Positions 37,461 through 48,200 of a stretch of DNA of 64,000 nt are shown piece after piece. The stretch's first letter is position 1. Every line of letters begins with the position of its first letter. This DNA is from Urophycis tenuis. Its lineage: Eukaryota; Chordata; Actinopteri; Gadiformes; Phycidae. The translations under genes were made by a program, and so were the position numbers. The notes beneath the pieces are model-generated. The model was not told where the DNA came from, did not search any database, and saw only the letters and a list, made by a program, of their open reading frames with translations. Where the stretch lies: positions 1,056,001 through 1,120,000 of the forward strand of contig JAXIVH010000044.1 in NCBI GenBank assembly GCA_036785325.1, read 5' to 3'.

Positions 37461-37840
37461 AAAAATACAAACATTTCAGCAATTTAGTAAACCACAGAGC
37501 ATTATGGTTAGTCAATTCAGTATATCACAGAGCATCATAGTTTGTTAATAAACCACAAAGCATTAAGGATAACACATGAATTAGTAAACCACAATAACCA
37601 TGATTTGATGCTGAGCACTCATTCCCGGCCTCCCCCTCTTTTTCTTTACACACTGGTTTATTTTTTGGAGAGACACTTGACTTACTGCTTAGCGTTAGGA
37701 TGGGTCGAGCACAGATCACACAATTTTCTAACTAATAGGCAAGAACGTCGCTTACCTTTTAATAATGAGTGGCCACTCGTAGTGTGGTCTGTGCGGACGC
37801 CAACCCGCAGCGAAGCAGTCGTCTTGGCCCCTTTTCTTCA

Positions 37841-37858
37841 ATCCTGTTCGTGACGCCA
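37841..37858 (-). other. Candidate primer-binding site
   Basis: Minus-strand TGGCGTCACGAACAGGAT lies just inside the 5' LTR and starts with TGG, as tRNA-complementary primer sites do. It is separated from the LTR CA end by five bases (37859-37863), more than the usual two or three. I could not assign the tRNA with confidence. Confidence 0.7.
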
Positions 37859-37863
37859 AATTA

Positions 37864-38332
37864 TGTGGTGGCTAAAGCACATATCTTAACAAAAGTAAGA
37901 GGGTTCTGGGAGGCCGCAGTTTGAATGATCAAGACTTTATTATCGCTTGCAGCGAAGCAACACAAAGCCTGAGTCGGTTTGCAAAGTGACTGCCACACAT
38001 CCCCCGTGTGTCCCTTTTTATCCTGTTTTCCAAACATGTTGTCAGCACCTTAAACATTGCCTACTATACAAAAACGGCCCTTACTTCCCTCACTGCTGAA
38101 ACCCCATCAGCATATCTCATATAGGCACCCCATCCTCCAATTGTGTCTGTTTTGTCCACTAAGCATTTAAACAGGCACCTTAAAGACAACATGGGGTGAA
38201 CCAGTAAGTGTACCTTGAGTTGAACACAGGGAGGTATCTATGAGTGGCCATCTGTTTCCTTCCACAGTTAGTTCATGCTTTTCATGGAAAACCCAACAAT
38301 TGTACTAGTCTTAACTTGGTTAATATCTTCCA
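37864..38332 (-). repeat. 5' LTR of the retrovirus (promoter LTR)
   Basis: 469 bp, same sequence as the 3' LTR. In coding sense, U3 begins at 38332 and a TATA-like ATAAAAAGG lies at 38021-38013. Transcription would start roughly at 37985. The AATAAA at 37941-37936 then puts the end of R near 37918, leaving a U5 of about 55 bp. These subregions are inferred from signal spacing. Confidence 0.93.
38013..38021 (-). promoter_or_regulatory. TATA-like box of the 5' LTR
   Basis: ATAAAAAGG on the minus strand, about 310 bp into the LTR and about 72 bp upstream of the AATAAA signal. This is the usual arrangement of U3 promoter and R in retroviral LTRs. Confidence 0.6.
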
Positions 38333-40970
38333 TACCAACGGCGTATGGCAAGACTATATTGACTCATGGGTCGTTGAAATACTAAGCTAATTAATTTGTG
38401 TTCTGTAAGCAAAGATTGATTTTAATTGAAACGTTGAAGGTATGTTTTTAGCTGCTGGGTAGACTTCAGTCAACCTGACGCAGTTTTGTCTGTGAGTAAC
38501 AAGACTGCTCGCGGACGGGCTCATTTAAAGCGGGGAAATCTAAGCTTTCCAACGCCGTATGGCAAGTCTATATTCACCAAAGGGTCGTTGAAATACTAAG
38601 CTAATTAATTTGTGTTCTGTAAGGAAAGATTGATGTTAATTGAAACGTTGAAGGTATGTTTTAGCTGCTGGGTAGACTTCAGTCAACCTGACGCAGTTAA
38701 GTCTGTGATCAACCAGACTGCTCGCAGATGGGCTCATTTTAAGCAGGGAAATCTAAGTTTTCCAAAGGAGTATGGCAAGACTATATTGACTCATGGGTCG
38801 TTGAAATACTAAGCTAATTAATTGTGTTCTTTATTGAAAGATTGATGTTAATTGAAACGTTGAAGGTATGTTTTTAGCTGCTGGGTAGACCTCAGTCAAC
38901 CTGACGCAGTTTTGTCTGTGAGCAACCAAATTGCTCAGTGATGGGCTCATTATAAGCGGGGAAATCTAAGCTTTCCAACAGCGTATGGCAAGACTATATT
39001 CACCAAAGGGTCGTTGAAATACTAAGCTAATTAATTTGTGTTCTGTAAGCAAAGATTGATGTTAATTGAAACGTTGAAGGTATGTTTTTACCTGCTGGGT
39101 AGACTTCAGTCAACCTGACGCAGTTTAGTCTGTGAGAAACCAGACTGCTCGCGGATGGGCTCATTTTAAGCGGGAAAATCTAAGCTTTCCAACGGCGTAT
39201 GGCAAGACTATATTCACCAAAGGGTCTTTGAAATACTAAGCTAATTAATTTGTGTTCTGTAAGGAAAGATTGATCTTAATTGAAACGTTGAAGGTATGTT
39301 TTTAGCTGCTGGGTAGACTTCAGTCAACCTGACGCAGTTTTGTCTGTGAGCAACCAAATTGCTCGGGGATGGGCTCATTATAAGCGGGGAAATTTAAGCT
39401 TTCTAACGGCGTATAAAAAGACTATATTCACCAAAGGGTCGTTGAAATACTAAGCTAATTAATTTGTGTTCTGTAAGGAAAGATTGATGTTAATTGAAAC
39501 GTTGAAGGTATGTTTTTAGCTGCTGGGTAGACTTCAGTCAACCTAATGCAGTTTAGTCTGTGATCAACCAGACTGCTCGCGGATGGGCTCATTTTAAGCG
39601 GGGAAATCTAAGCTTTCCAACGGCGTATGGCAAGACTATATTGACCCCTGGGTCGTTGAAATACTAAGCTAATTAATTTGTGTTCTGTAAGGAAAGATTT
39701 ATGTTAATTGAAACGTTGAAGGTATGTTTTTAGCTGCTGGGTAGACTTCAGTCAACCTGAGGCAGTTTAGTCTGTGATCAACCAGACTGCTCGCTAATGG
39801 TCTCATTTTAAGCAGGGAAATCTAAGCTTTCCAACGGCGTATGGCAAGACTATATTGACTCATGGGTCGTTGAAATACTAAGCTAATTAATTTGTGTTCT
39901 TTATTGAAAGATTGATGTTATTGAAACGTTGAAGGTATGTTTTAGGCTGCTGGGTAGACTTCAGTCAACCTGACGCAGTTTTGTCTGTGATCAACCAGAC
40001 TGCTCGCGGATGGGCTCATTTTAAGCGAGGAAATCTAAGCTTTCCAACGGCGTATGGCAAGACTATATTGACTCATGAGTCGTTGAAATACTAAGCTAAT
40101 TAATTTGTGTGCTGTAAGGAAAGATTGATGTTAATAGAAACGTTGAAGGTATGTTTTTAGCTTCTGGGTAGACTTCAGTCAACCTGACGCAGTTTAGTCT
40201 GTGAGTAACAAGACTGCTCGCGGACGGGCTCATTTAAAGCGGGGAAATCTAAGCTTTCTAACGCCGTATGGCAAGTCTATATTCACCAAAGGGTCGTTGA
40301 AATACTAAGCTAATTAATTTGTGTTCTGTAAGGAAAGATTGATGTTAATTGAAACGTTGAAGGTATGTTTTAGCTGCTGGGTAGACTTCAGTCAACCTGA
40401 CGCAGTTAAGTCTGTGATCAACCAGACTGCTCGCAGATGGGCTCATTTTAAGCAGGGAAATCTAAGTTTTCCAACGGAGTATGGCAAGACTATATTCACC
40501 AAAGGGTCGTTGAAATACTAAGCTAATTAATTTGTGTTCTGTAAGGAAAGATTGATGTTAATTGAAACGTTGAAGGTATGTTTTTACCTGCTGGGTAGAC
40601 TTCAGTCAACCTGACGCAGTTTAGTCTGTGAGAAACCAGACTGCTCGCGGATGGGCTCAATTTAAGCAGGAAAATCTAAGCTTTCCAACGGCGTATGGCA
40701 AGACTATATTCACCAAAGGGTCTTTGAAAAACTAAGCTAATTAATTTGTGTTCTGTAAGGAAAGATTGATCTTAATTTAAACGTTGAAGGTATGTTTTTA
40801 GCTGCTGGGTAGACTTCAGTCAAACTGACGCAGTTTAGTCTGTGAGCAACCAAATTGCTTGGAGATGGGCTCATTTTAAGCGGGGAAATCTAAGCTTTCC
40901 AACGGCGTATGGCATGACTATATTTGCCCACGGGTCGTCGAAATAATAAGCTGATTCATGTGTGTTCTGT
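38333..40970. repeat. 214-bp satellite array, segment 4
   Basis: About 12 monomers. After TA, the satellite resumes at CCAACGGCGTATGG (38335). From there it is colinear with 23252-24870 at an offset of 15083 bp. This includes the four-T variant (38660) and GTATAAAAAGACTAT (39411). The last monomer is the diverged form (GGCATGACTATATTTGCCC) that precedes every E cassette. Confidence 0.97.
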
Positions 40971-41764
40971 TGACTGTGGAAAGAAAATAGCACACAAGTC
41001 ATACCAAGTCACCTTTATTGTCAGTGATAAACATTAATAAATAAACAGTATGGACATTGCATAAACAGTTGTATAAAAAGTGTAAACAGTATGAACAGTG
41101 TTCTTATAAAAGATATCAATATCAATACTGATCACGTGTGTATTTTATATTTCCAGATTATTTGTTGATGAGCCAGAGCCTGTGACTCCCACCAACCGGC
41201 CCGTTCAGCCCACTGCGTTGTCGTCCTCCACCCGGCCGTAGCCTCCTGCGCCCAACCGCCTACAGCCGAGGCCTCCTGCTGCGTCAGCCTGTGGCCTGCC
41301 CGCCCCCTGTGTCGGCAGCACCCATACCGCTGGTCCTCCCCGCACAGCCACAGGCCCCCTCTGTCCTGCATCCAGGGCCATCCTGCAGCTGTCTCTGCAG
41401 TCATCGTGTGTCAAAACCATTCAAACTTGTATATGGTAACATTTCAAAATGACACCAGCATAAATGAGGACCTTGCAATAGGTTGTGTGTTACAGGACCC
41501 CCCTGGCATACAGCTGTATGTCTCTGTGAAGGTGGTTTTAAGAACGGCATCCGGCTGAACAAGCAGCAACTCTCTCGAGGGGTTGCACGCCCACCTCGTT
41601 AACGCCGTCCCTTCACAGCGATGTGGGATCATGCCGTTCCAAGTAAGTGATTAAAACACACACACACACACACATAAATATATATAAAGCTTTATTGCAG
41701 ACCCATGTTCATGCGGTATAATTTAAAAAGAAAAGTCTCAATGATGGCTTCAATGATACATTTT
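40971..41764 (+). repeat. E cassette copy 3
   Basis: 794 bp, same junctions as E1. It is a type II copy: 18 bp shorter in the second exon, with a TAG in the proline-rich frame. Right-flanking satellite begins GGGCTCATTTTAAGCGGGAAAATC and then GGTGTATGGCAAGCC. That flank is shared by E3, E4, E6 and E7 only, so cassette and flank were copied together. Confidence 0.9.
41157..41642 (+). pseudogene. Disrupted captured gene fragment in cassette E3
   Basis: Same splice signals as in E1 (acceptors ending 41156 and 41495, donor GTAAGT at 41643). The proline-rich frame is stopped by TAG in CCGGCCGTAGCC. The second exon is 147 bp in place of 165, through a one-base loss (GTGGTTTTAAG) and a 17-base loss (AACAAGCAGCAAC). 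The net change is a multiple of three, but the shifted interval contains a TGA. Not coding. Confidence 0.75.
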
Positions 41765-42724
41765 GGGCTCATTTTAAGCGGGAAAATCTAAGCTTTCCAA
41801 CGGTGTATGGCAAGCCTATATTGACTCATGGGTCGTTGAAATACTAAGCAAATTACTTTGTGTTCTTTATTGAACGATTGATCTTAATTGAAACGTTGAA
41901 GGTATGTTTTTAGCTGCTGGGTAGACTTCAGTCAACCTGACGCAGTTTTTTCTGTGAGCAACCAAATTGCTCGGGGATGGGCTCATTTTAAGCGGGGAAA
42001 TCTAAGCTTTCCAACGGCGTATGGCAAGACTATATTGACTCATGGCTCGTTGAAATACTAAGCTAATTAATTTGTGTTCTGTAAGGAAAGATTGATCTTA
42101 ATTGAAACGTTGAAGGTATGTTTTTAGCTGCTGGGTAGACTTCAGTCAACCTGACGCAGTTTAGTCTGTGATCAACCAGACTGCTCGCGGATGGGCTCAT
42201 TTTAAGCGGGGAAGTCTAAGCTTTCCAACGGCGTATGGCAAGACTATATTCACCAAAGGGTCGTTGAAATACTAAGCTAATTAATTTGTGTTCTGTAAGG
42301 AAAGATTGATCTTAATTGAAACGTTGAAGGTATGTTTTTAGCTGCTGGGTAGACTTCAGTCAACCTGACGCAGTTTTGTCTGTGAGCAACCAAATTGCTC
42401 GGGAATGGGCTCATTTTAAGCGGGGAAATCCAAGCTTTCCAACGGCGTATAGCAAGACTATATTGACTCATGGGTCGTTGAAATACTAAGCTAATTAATT
42501 TGTGTTCTGTAAGGAAAGATTGATGTTAATTGAAACGTTGAAGGTATGTTTTTAGCTGCTGGGTAGACTTCAGTAAAACTGACGCAGTTTAGTCTGTGAG
42601 CAACCAAATTGCTTAGAGATGGGCTCATTTTAAGCGGGGAAATCTAAGCTTTCCAACGGCGTATGGCATGACTATATTTGCCCATGGGTCGTCGAAATAA
42701 TAAGCTGATTCATGTGTGTTCTGT
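41765..42724. repeat. 214-bp satellite array, segment 5 (between E3 and E4)
   Basis: 960 bp, about 4.5 monomers, starting with the GGTGTATGGCAAGCC variant and ending with the diverged monomer before E4. No gene is present. The open frame 42277-42471 (minus) is satellite-derived. Confidence 0.96.
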
Positions 42725-43516
42725 TGACTGTGGAAAGAAAATAGCACACAAGTCATACCAAGTCACCTTTATTGTCAGTGATAAACATTAATAAATAAAC
42801 AGTATGGACATTGTATAAACAGTTGTATAAAAAGTGTAAACAGTATGAACAGTGTTCTTATAAAAGATATCAATATCAATACTGATCACGTGTGTATTTT
42901 ATATTTCCAGATTATTTGTTGATGAGCCAGAGCCTGTGACTCCCACCAACCGGCCCGTTCAGCCCACTGCGTTGTCGTCCTCCACCCGGCCGTAGCCTCC
43001 TGCGCCCACCCGCCTCCAGCCGAGGCCTCCTGCTGCGTCAGCCTGTGGCCTGTCCGCCCCCTGTGTCGGCAGCACCCATACCGCTGGTCCTCCCCGCACA
43101 GCCACAGGCCCCCTCCGTCCTGCATCCAGGGCCATCCTGCAGCTGTCTCTGCATTCATCGTGTGTCAAAACCATTCAAACTTGTATATGGTAACATTTCA
43201 AAATGACACCAGCATAAATGAGGACCTTGCAATAGGTTGTGTGTTACAGGACCCCCCTGGCATACAGCTGTATGTCTCTGTGAAGGTGGTTTTAAGAACG
43301 GCATCCGGCTGAACAAGCAGCAACTCTCTCGAGGGGTTGCACGCCCACCTCGTTAACGCCGTCCCTTCACAGCGATGTGGGATCATGCCGTTCCAAGTAA
43401 GTGATTAAAACACAAACACACACACATAAATATATATAAAGCTTTATTGCAGACCCATGTTCATGCGGTATAATTTAAAAAGAAAAGTCTCAATGATGGC
43501 TTCAATGATACATTTT
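42725..43516 (+). repeat. E cassette copy 4
   Basis: 792-bp type II cassette with the same 18-bp net loss and TAG as E3. The CA tract is interrupted (AAACACAAACACACACAC). It starts 1754 bp after E3. Confidence 0.9.
42911..43396 (+). pseudogene. Disrupted captured gene fragment in cassette E4
   Basis: Acceptor ends at 42910, donor GTAAGT at 43397. It shares the TAG in the proline-rich frame and both deletions of the second exon with E3. It also has GCATTCATCG where E1-E3 have GCAGTCATCG, a change shared with E6 and E7, which groups E4, E6 and E7. Confidence 0.75.
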
Positions 43517-44476
43517 GGGCTCATTTTAAGCGGGAAAATCTAAGCTTTCCAACGGTGTATGGCAAGCCTATATTGACTCATGGCTCGTTGAAATACTAAG
43601 CAAATTAATTTGTGTTCTGTAAGGAAAGATTGATCTTAATTGAAACCTTGAAGGTATGTTTTTAGCTGCTGGGCAGACTTCAGTCAACCTGACGCAGTTT
43701 TGTCTGTGAGCAACCAAATTGCTCGTGGATGGGCTCATTTTAAGCAGGGAAATCTAAGCTTTCCAATGGCGTATGGCAAGACTATATTGACTCATGGGTT
43801 GTTGAAATACTAAGCTAATTAATTTGTGTTCTTTTTTGAAAGATTGATCTTAATTGAAACGTTGAAGGTATGTTTTCAGCTGCTGGGTAGACTTCAGTCA
43901 ACCTTACGCAGTTTTGTCTGTGAGCAACCAGACTGCTCGCGGACGGGCTCATTTTAAGCGGGGAAATCTAAGCTTTCCAACGGCGTATGGCAAGACTATA
44001 TTGACTCATGGGTCGTTGAAATACTAAGCTAATTAATTTGTGTTCTGTAAGGAAAGATTGATGTTGATTGAAACGTTGAAGGTATGTTTTTAGCTGCTGG
44101 GTAGACTTCAGTCAACCTGACGCAGTTTAGTCTGTGAGCAACCAGGCTGCTCGCGGATGGGCTAATTTTAAGCGGGGAAATCTAAGCTTTCCAACGACGT
44201 ATGGCATGACTATATTTGCCCACGGGTCGTTGAAATACTAAGCTAATTAATTTGTGTTCTGTAAGGAAAGATTGATGTTGATTGAAACGTTGAAGGTATG
44301 TTTTTAGCTGCTGGGTAGACTTCAGTCAACCTGACGCAGTTTAGTCTGTGAGCAACCAGGCTGCTCGCGGATGGGCTAATTTTAAGCGGGGAAATCTAAG
44401 CTTTCCAACGGCGTATGGCATGACTATATTTGCCCACGGGTCGTCGATATAATAAGCTGATTCATGTGTGTTCTGT
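43517..44476. repeat. 214-bp satellite array, segment 6 (between E4 and E5)
   Basis: 960 bp, about 4.5 monomers. The diverged pre-cassette monomer type (GGCATGACTATATTTGCCCACGGG) occurs twice, at about 44205 and 44418. The first instance continues into a normal monomer and only the second leads into E5, so the junction monomer was itself tandemly duplicated. Confidence 0.96.
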
Positions 44477-45286
44477 TGACTGTGGAAAGAAAATAGAACA
44501 CAAGTCATACCAAGTCACCTTTATTTTCAGTGATAAACATTAATAAATAAACAGTATGGACATTGTATAAACAGTTGTATAAAAAGTGTAAACAGTATGA
44601 ACAGTGTTCTTATAAAAGATATCAATATCAATACTGATCACGTGTGTTTTTTATATTTCCAGATTATTTGTTGATGAGCCAGAGCCTGTGACTCCCACCA
44701 ACCGGCCCGTTCAGCCCACTGCGTTGTCGTCCTCCACCCGGCCGAAGCCTCCTGCGCCCACCCGCCTCCAGCCGAGGCCTCCTGCTGCGTCAGCCTGTGG
44801 CCTGCCCGCCCCCTGTGTCGGCAGCACTCATACCGCTGGTCCTCCCCGCACAGCCACAGGCCCCCTCCGTCCTGCATCCAGGGCCATCCTGCAGCTGTCT
44901 CTGCAGTCATCGTGTGTCAAAACCATTCAAACTTGTATATGGTAACATTTCAAAATGACACCAGCATAAATGAGGACCTTGCAATAGGTTGTGTGTTACA
45001 GGACCCCCCTGGCATACAGCTGTATGTCTCTGTGAAGGTGGTTGTGAAGAATGGCATCCGGCTGAACAAGTACAAGTGCCGGCGAGGCAGCAACTCTCTC
45101 GAGGGGTTGCACGCCCACCTCGTTAACGCCGTCCCTTCACAGCGATGTGGGATCATGCCGTTCCAAGTAAGTGATTAAAACACACACACACACACATAAA
45201 TATATATAAAGCTTTATTGCAGACCCATGTTCATGCGGTATAATTTAAAAAGAAAAGTCTCAATGATGGCTTCAATGATACATTTT
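44477..45286 (+). repeat. E cassette copy 5
   Basis: 810 bp, with the full-length second exon and no TAG, like E1 and E2. It shares substitutions with type II copies (CATACAGCTG for CCTACATCTG; CACCTCGTTAACG for CACCTGGTTAACG). It is therefore intermediate between the two types. Its right flank is GGGCTCATTTTAAGCGGGGAAATC, unlike the type II copies. Confidence 0.9.
44663..45166 (+). pseudogene. Captured gene fragment in cassette E5
   Basis: Acceptor ends at 44662, proline-rich frame open from 44663, second acceptor ends at 45001. The 55-codon exon at 45002-45166 is open, followed by GTAAGT at 45167. The translated motif RRGSNSLEGLHAHLVNAVP is unchanged from E1. Compared with E1, two residues differ near the exon start (Ile-Gln for Leu-His). 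Still a fragment with no start or stop of its own. Confidence 0.6.
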
Positions 45287-48200
45287 GGGCTCATTTTAAG
45301 CGGGGAAATCTAAGCTTTCCAACGGCGTATGGCAAGACTATATTGACTCATGGGTTGTTGAAATACTAAGCTAATTAATTTGTCTTCTTTATTGAAAGAT
45401 TGATGTTAATTAAAACGTTGAAAGTATGTTTTTAGCTGCTGGGTAGACTTCAGTCAACCTGACGCAGTTTTGTCTGAGAGCAACTAAATTGCTCGGGGAT
45501 GGGCTCATTTTAAGCGTGGAAATCTAAGCTTTCCAACGGCGTATGGCAAGACTATATTGACTGATGGGTCTTTGAAATACTAAGCTAATTAATTTGTGTT
45601 CTGTAAGGAAAGATTGATGTTAATTGAAACGTTGAAGGTATGTTTTTAGCTGCTGGGTAGACTTCAGTCAACCTGACGCAGTTTAGTCTTTGATCAACCA
45701 GACTGCTCGCGGATGGGCTCATTTTAAGCGGGGAAATGTAAGCTTTCCAACGGCGTATGGCAAGACTATATTGACTCATGGGTCGTTGAAATACTAAGCT
45801 TATTAATTTGTGTTCTGTAAGGAAAGATTGATCTTAATTGAAACGTTGAAGGTATGTTTTTAGCTGCTGGGTAGACTTCAGTCAACCTGACGCAGTTTTG
45901 TCTGTGAGCAACCAAATTGCTGGGGGATGGGCTCTTTATAAGCGGGGAAATCTAAGCTTTCCAACGGCGTATGGCAAGACTATATTCACCAAAGGGTCGT
46001 TGAAATACTAAGCTAATTAATTTGTGTTCTGTAAGGAAAGATTGATCTTAATTGAAACGTTGAAGGTATGTTTTTAGCTGCTGGGTAGACTTCAGTCAAC
46101 CTGACGCAGTTTTGTCTGTGAGCAACCTAATTGCTCGGGGATGGGCTCATTTTAAGCGGAGAAATCTAAGCTTTCCAACGGCGTATGGCAAGACTATACT
46201 GACTCATGGGTCGTTGAAATACTAAGCTAATTAATGTGTTCTGTAAGGAAAGATTGATGTTAATTGAAACGTTGAAGGTATGTTTTTAACTGCTGGGTAG
46301 ACTTCAGTCAACCTGACGCAGTTTTGTCTGTGAACAACCACATTGCTCGACGATGGGCTCATTTTAAGCGGGGAAATCTAAGCTTTCCAACGGCGTATGG
46401 CAAGACTATATTGACTCATGGGTCGTTCAAATACTGAGCTAATTAATTTGTGTTCTGTAAGGAAAGATTGATGTTAGTTGAAACGTTGAAGGTATGTTTT
46501 TAGCTGCTGGGTAGACTTCAGTCAACCTGACGCAGTTTTGTCTTTGATCAACCAAATTGCTCGGGGATGGGCTCATTTTAAGCGGGGAAATCTAAGCTTT
46601 CCAACGGCGTATGGCCAGACAATATTCACCAAAGGATCGTTGAAATACTAAGCTAATTAATTTGTCTTCTTTATTGAAAGATTGATCTTAATTGATACGT
46701 TGAAGGTATGTTTTTAGCTGCTGGGTAGACTTCAGTCAACCTGACGCAGTTTAGTCTGTGACCAACCAGACTGCTCGCGGATGGGCTCATTTTAAGCGGG
46801 GAAATCTAAGCTTTCCAACGGCGTATGGCAAGACTATATTGACTCATGGTTTGTTGAAATACTAAGCTAATTAATTTGTGTTCTGTAAGGAAAGATTGAT
46901 CTTAATTGAAACGTTGAAGGTATGTTTTTAGCTGCTGGGTAGACTTCAGTCAACCTAACACAGTTTTGTCTGTGAGCAACCAAATTGCTCAGGGATGGGC
47001 TCATTTTAAGCGGGGAAATCTAAGCTTCCCAAGGGCGTATGGCAAGACTATATTGACTCATGGGTCGTTGAAATACTAAGCTAATTAATTTGTGTTCTTT
47101 ATTAAAAGATTGATCTTAATTGAAACGTTGAAGGTATGTTTTTAGCTGCTGGGTAGACTTCAGTCAACCTGACGCAGTTTTGTCTGTGAGCAACCAAATT
47201 GCTGGGGGATGGGCTCTTTATAAGCAGGGAAATCTAAGCTTTCCAACGGCGTATGGCAAGACTATATTCACCAAAGGGTCGTTGAAATACTAAGCTAATT
47301 AATTTGTGTTCTGTAAGGAAAGATTGATCTTAATTGAAACGTTGAAGGTATGTTTTTAGCTGCTGGGTAGACTTCAGTCAAACTGAGGCAGTTTTGTCTG
47401 TGAGCAACCAAATTGCTCGGGGATGGGCTCATTTTAAGCGTGGAAATCTAAGCTTTCCAACGGCGTATGGCAAGACTATATTGACTCATGGGTCTTTGAA
47501 ATACTAAGCTAATTAATTTGTGTTCTGTAAGGAAAGATTGATGTTAATTGAAACGTTGAAGGTATGTTTTTAGCTGCTGGGTAGACTTCAGTCAACCTGA
47601 CGCAGTTTAGTCTGTGATCAACCAGACTGCTCGCGGATGGGCTCATTTTAAGCGGGGAAATGTAAGCTTTCCAACGGCGTATGGCAAGACTATATTGACT
47701 CATGGGTCGTTGAAATACTAAGCTTATTAATTTGTGTTCTGTAAGGAAAGATTGATCTTAATTGAAACGTTGAAGGTATGTTTTTAGCTGCTGGGTAGAC
47801 TTCAGTCAACCTGACGCAGTTTTGTCTGTGAGCAACCAAATTGCTGGGGGATGGGCTCTTTATAAGCGGGGAAATCTAAGCTTTCCAACGGCGTATGGCA
47901 AGACTATATTCACCAAAGGGTCGTTGAAATACTAAGCTAATTAATTTGTGTTCTGTAAGGAAAGATTGATCTTAATTGAAACGTTGAAGGTATGTTTTTA
48001 GCTGCTGGGTAGACTTCAGTCAACCTGACGCAGTTTTGTCTGTGAGCAACCTAATTGCTCGGGGATGGGCTCATTTTAAGCGGAGAAATCTAAGCTTTCC
48101 AACGGCGTATGGCAAGACTATACTGACTCATGGGTCGTTGAAATACTAAGCTAATTAATTTGTGTTCTGTAAGGAAAGATTGATGTTAATTGAAACGTTG

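Larger units (their letters stand above)
35708..37840 (-). other. Long retroviral 5' leader with structured repeats
   Basis: 2.1 kb between the primer site and gag with no plausible gene. It holds, on the plus strand, an (ATT)n tract at 35746-35785; a 139-bp tandem duplication (about 36402-36678); six hairpin-forming units (36753-37070); and about four copies of a 103-109 bp unit marked by CGTTC at 37082, 37191, 37293 and 37396 and by CCACAGG about 50-65 bp later. By position it would contain the packaging signal and any splice donor, neither of which I can pin down. Confidence 0.75.
30109..38332 (-). mobile_element. Endogenous retrovirus (class I, gamma/epsilon-like), minus strand, defective
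   Basis: An 8224-bp provirus. Two 469-bp LTRs (30109-30577 and 37864-38332), with TG...CA ends in coding sense, look identical by eye. In coding order from the right it has 5' LTR, primer site, 2.1-kb leader, gag, in-frame UAG, protease, RNase H remnant, integrase, env start, degenerate region, polypurine tract and 3' LTR. Gag and pol share one frame across a UAG, and integrase has a GPF-type C-terminal module, as in gammaretroviruses and related fish elements. Reverse transcriptase is absent, integrase is frameshifted and env is nearly gone, so it cannot replicate alone. LTR identity implies recent arrival or recent homogenisation. Confidence 0.95.
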
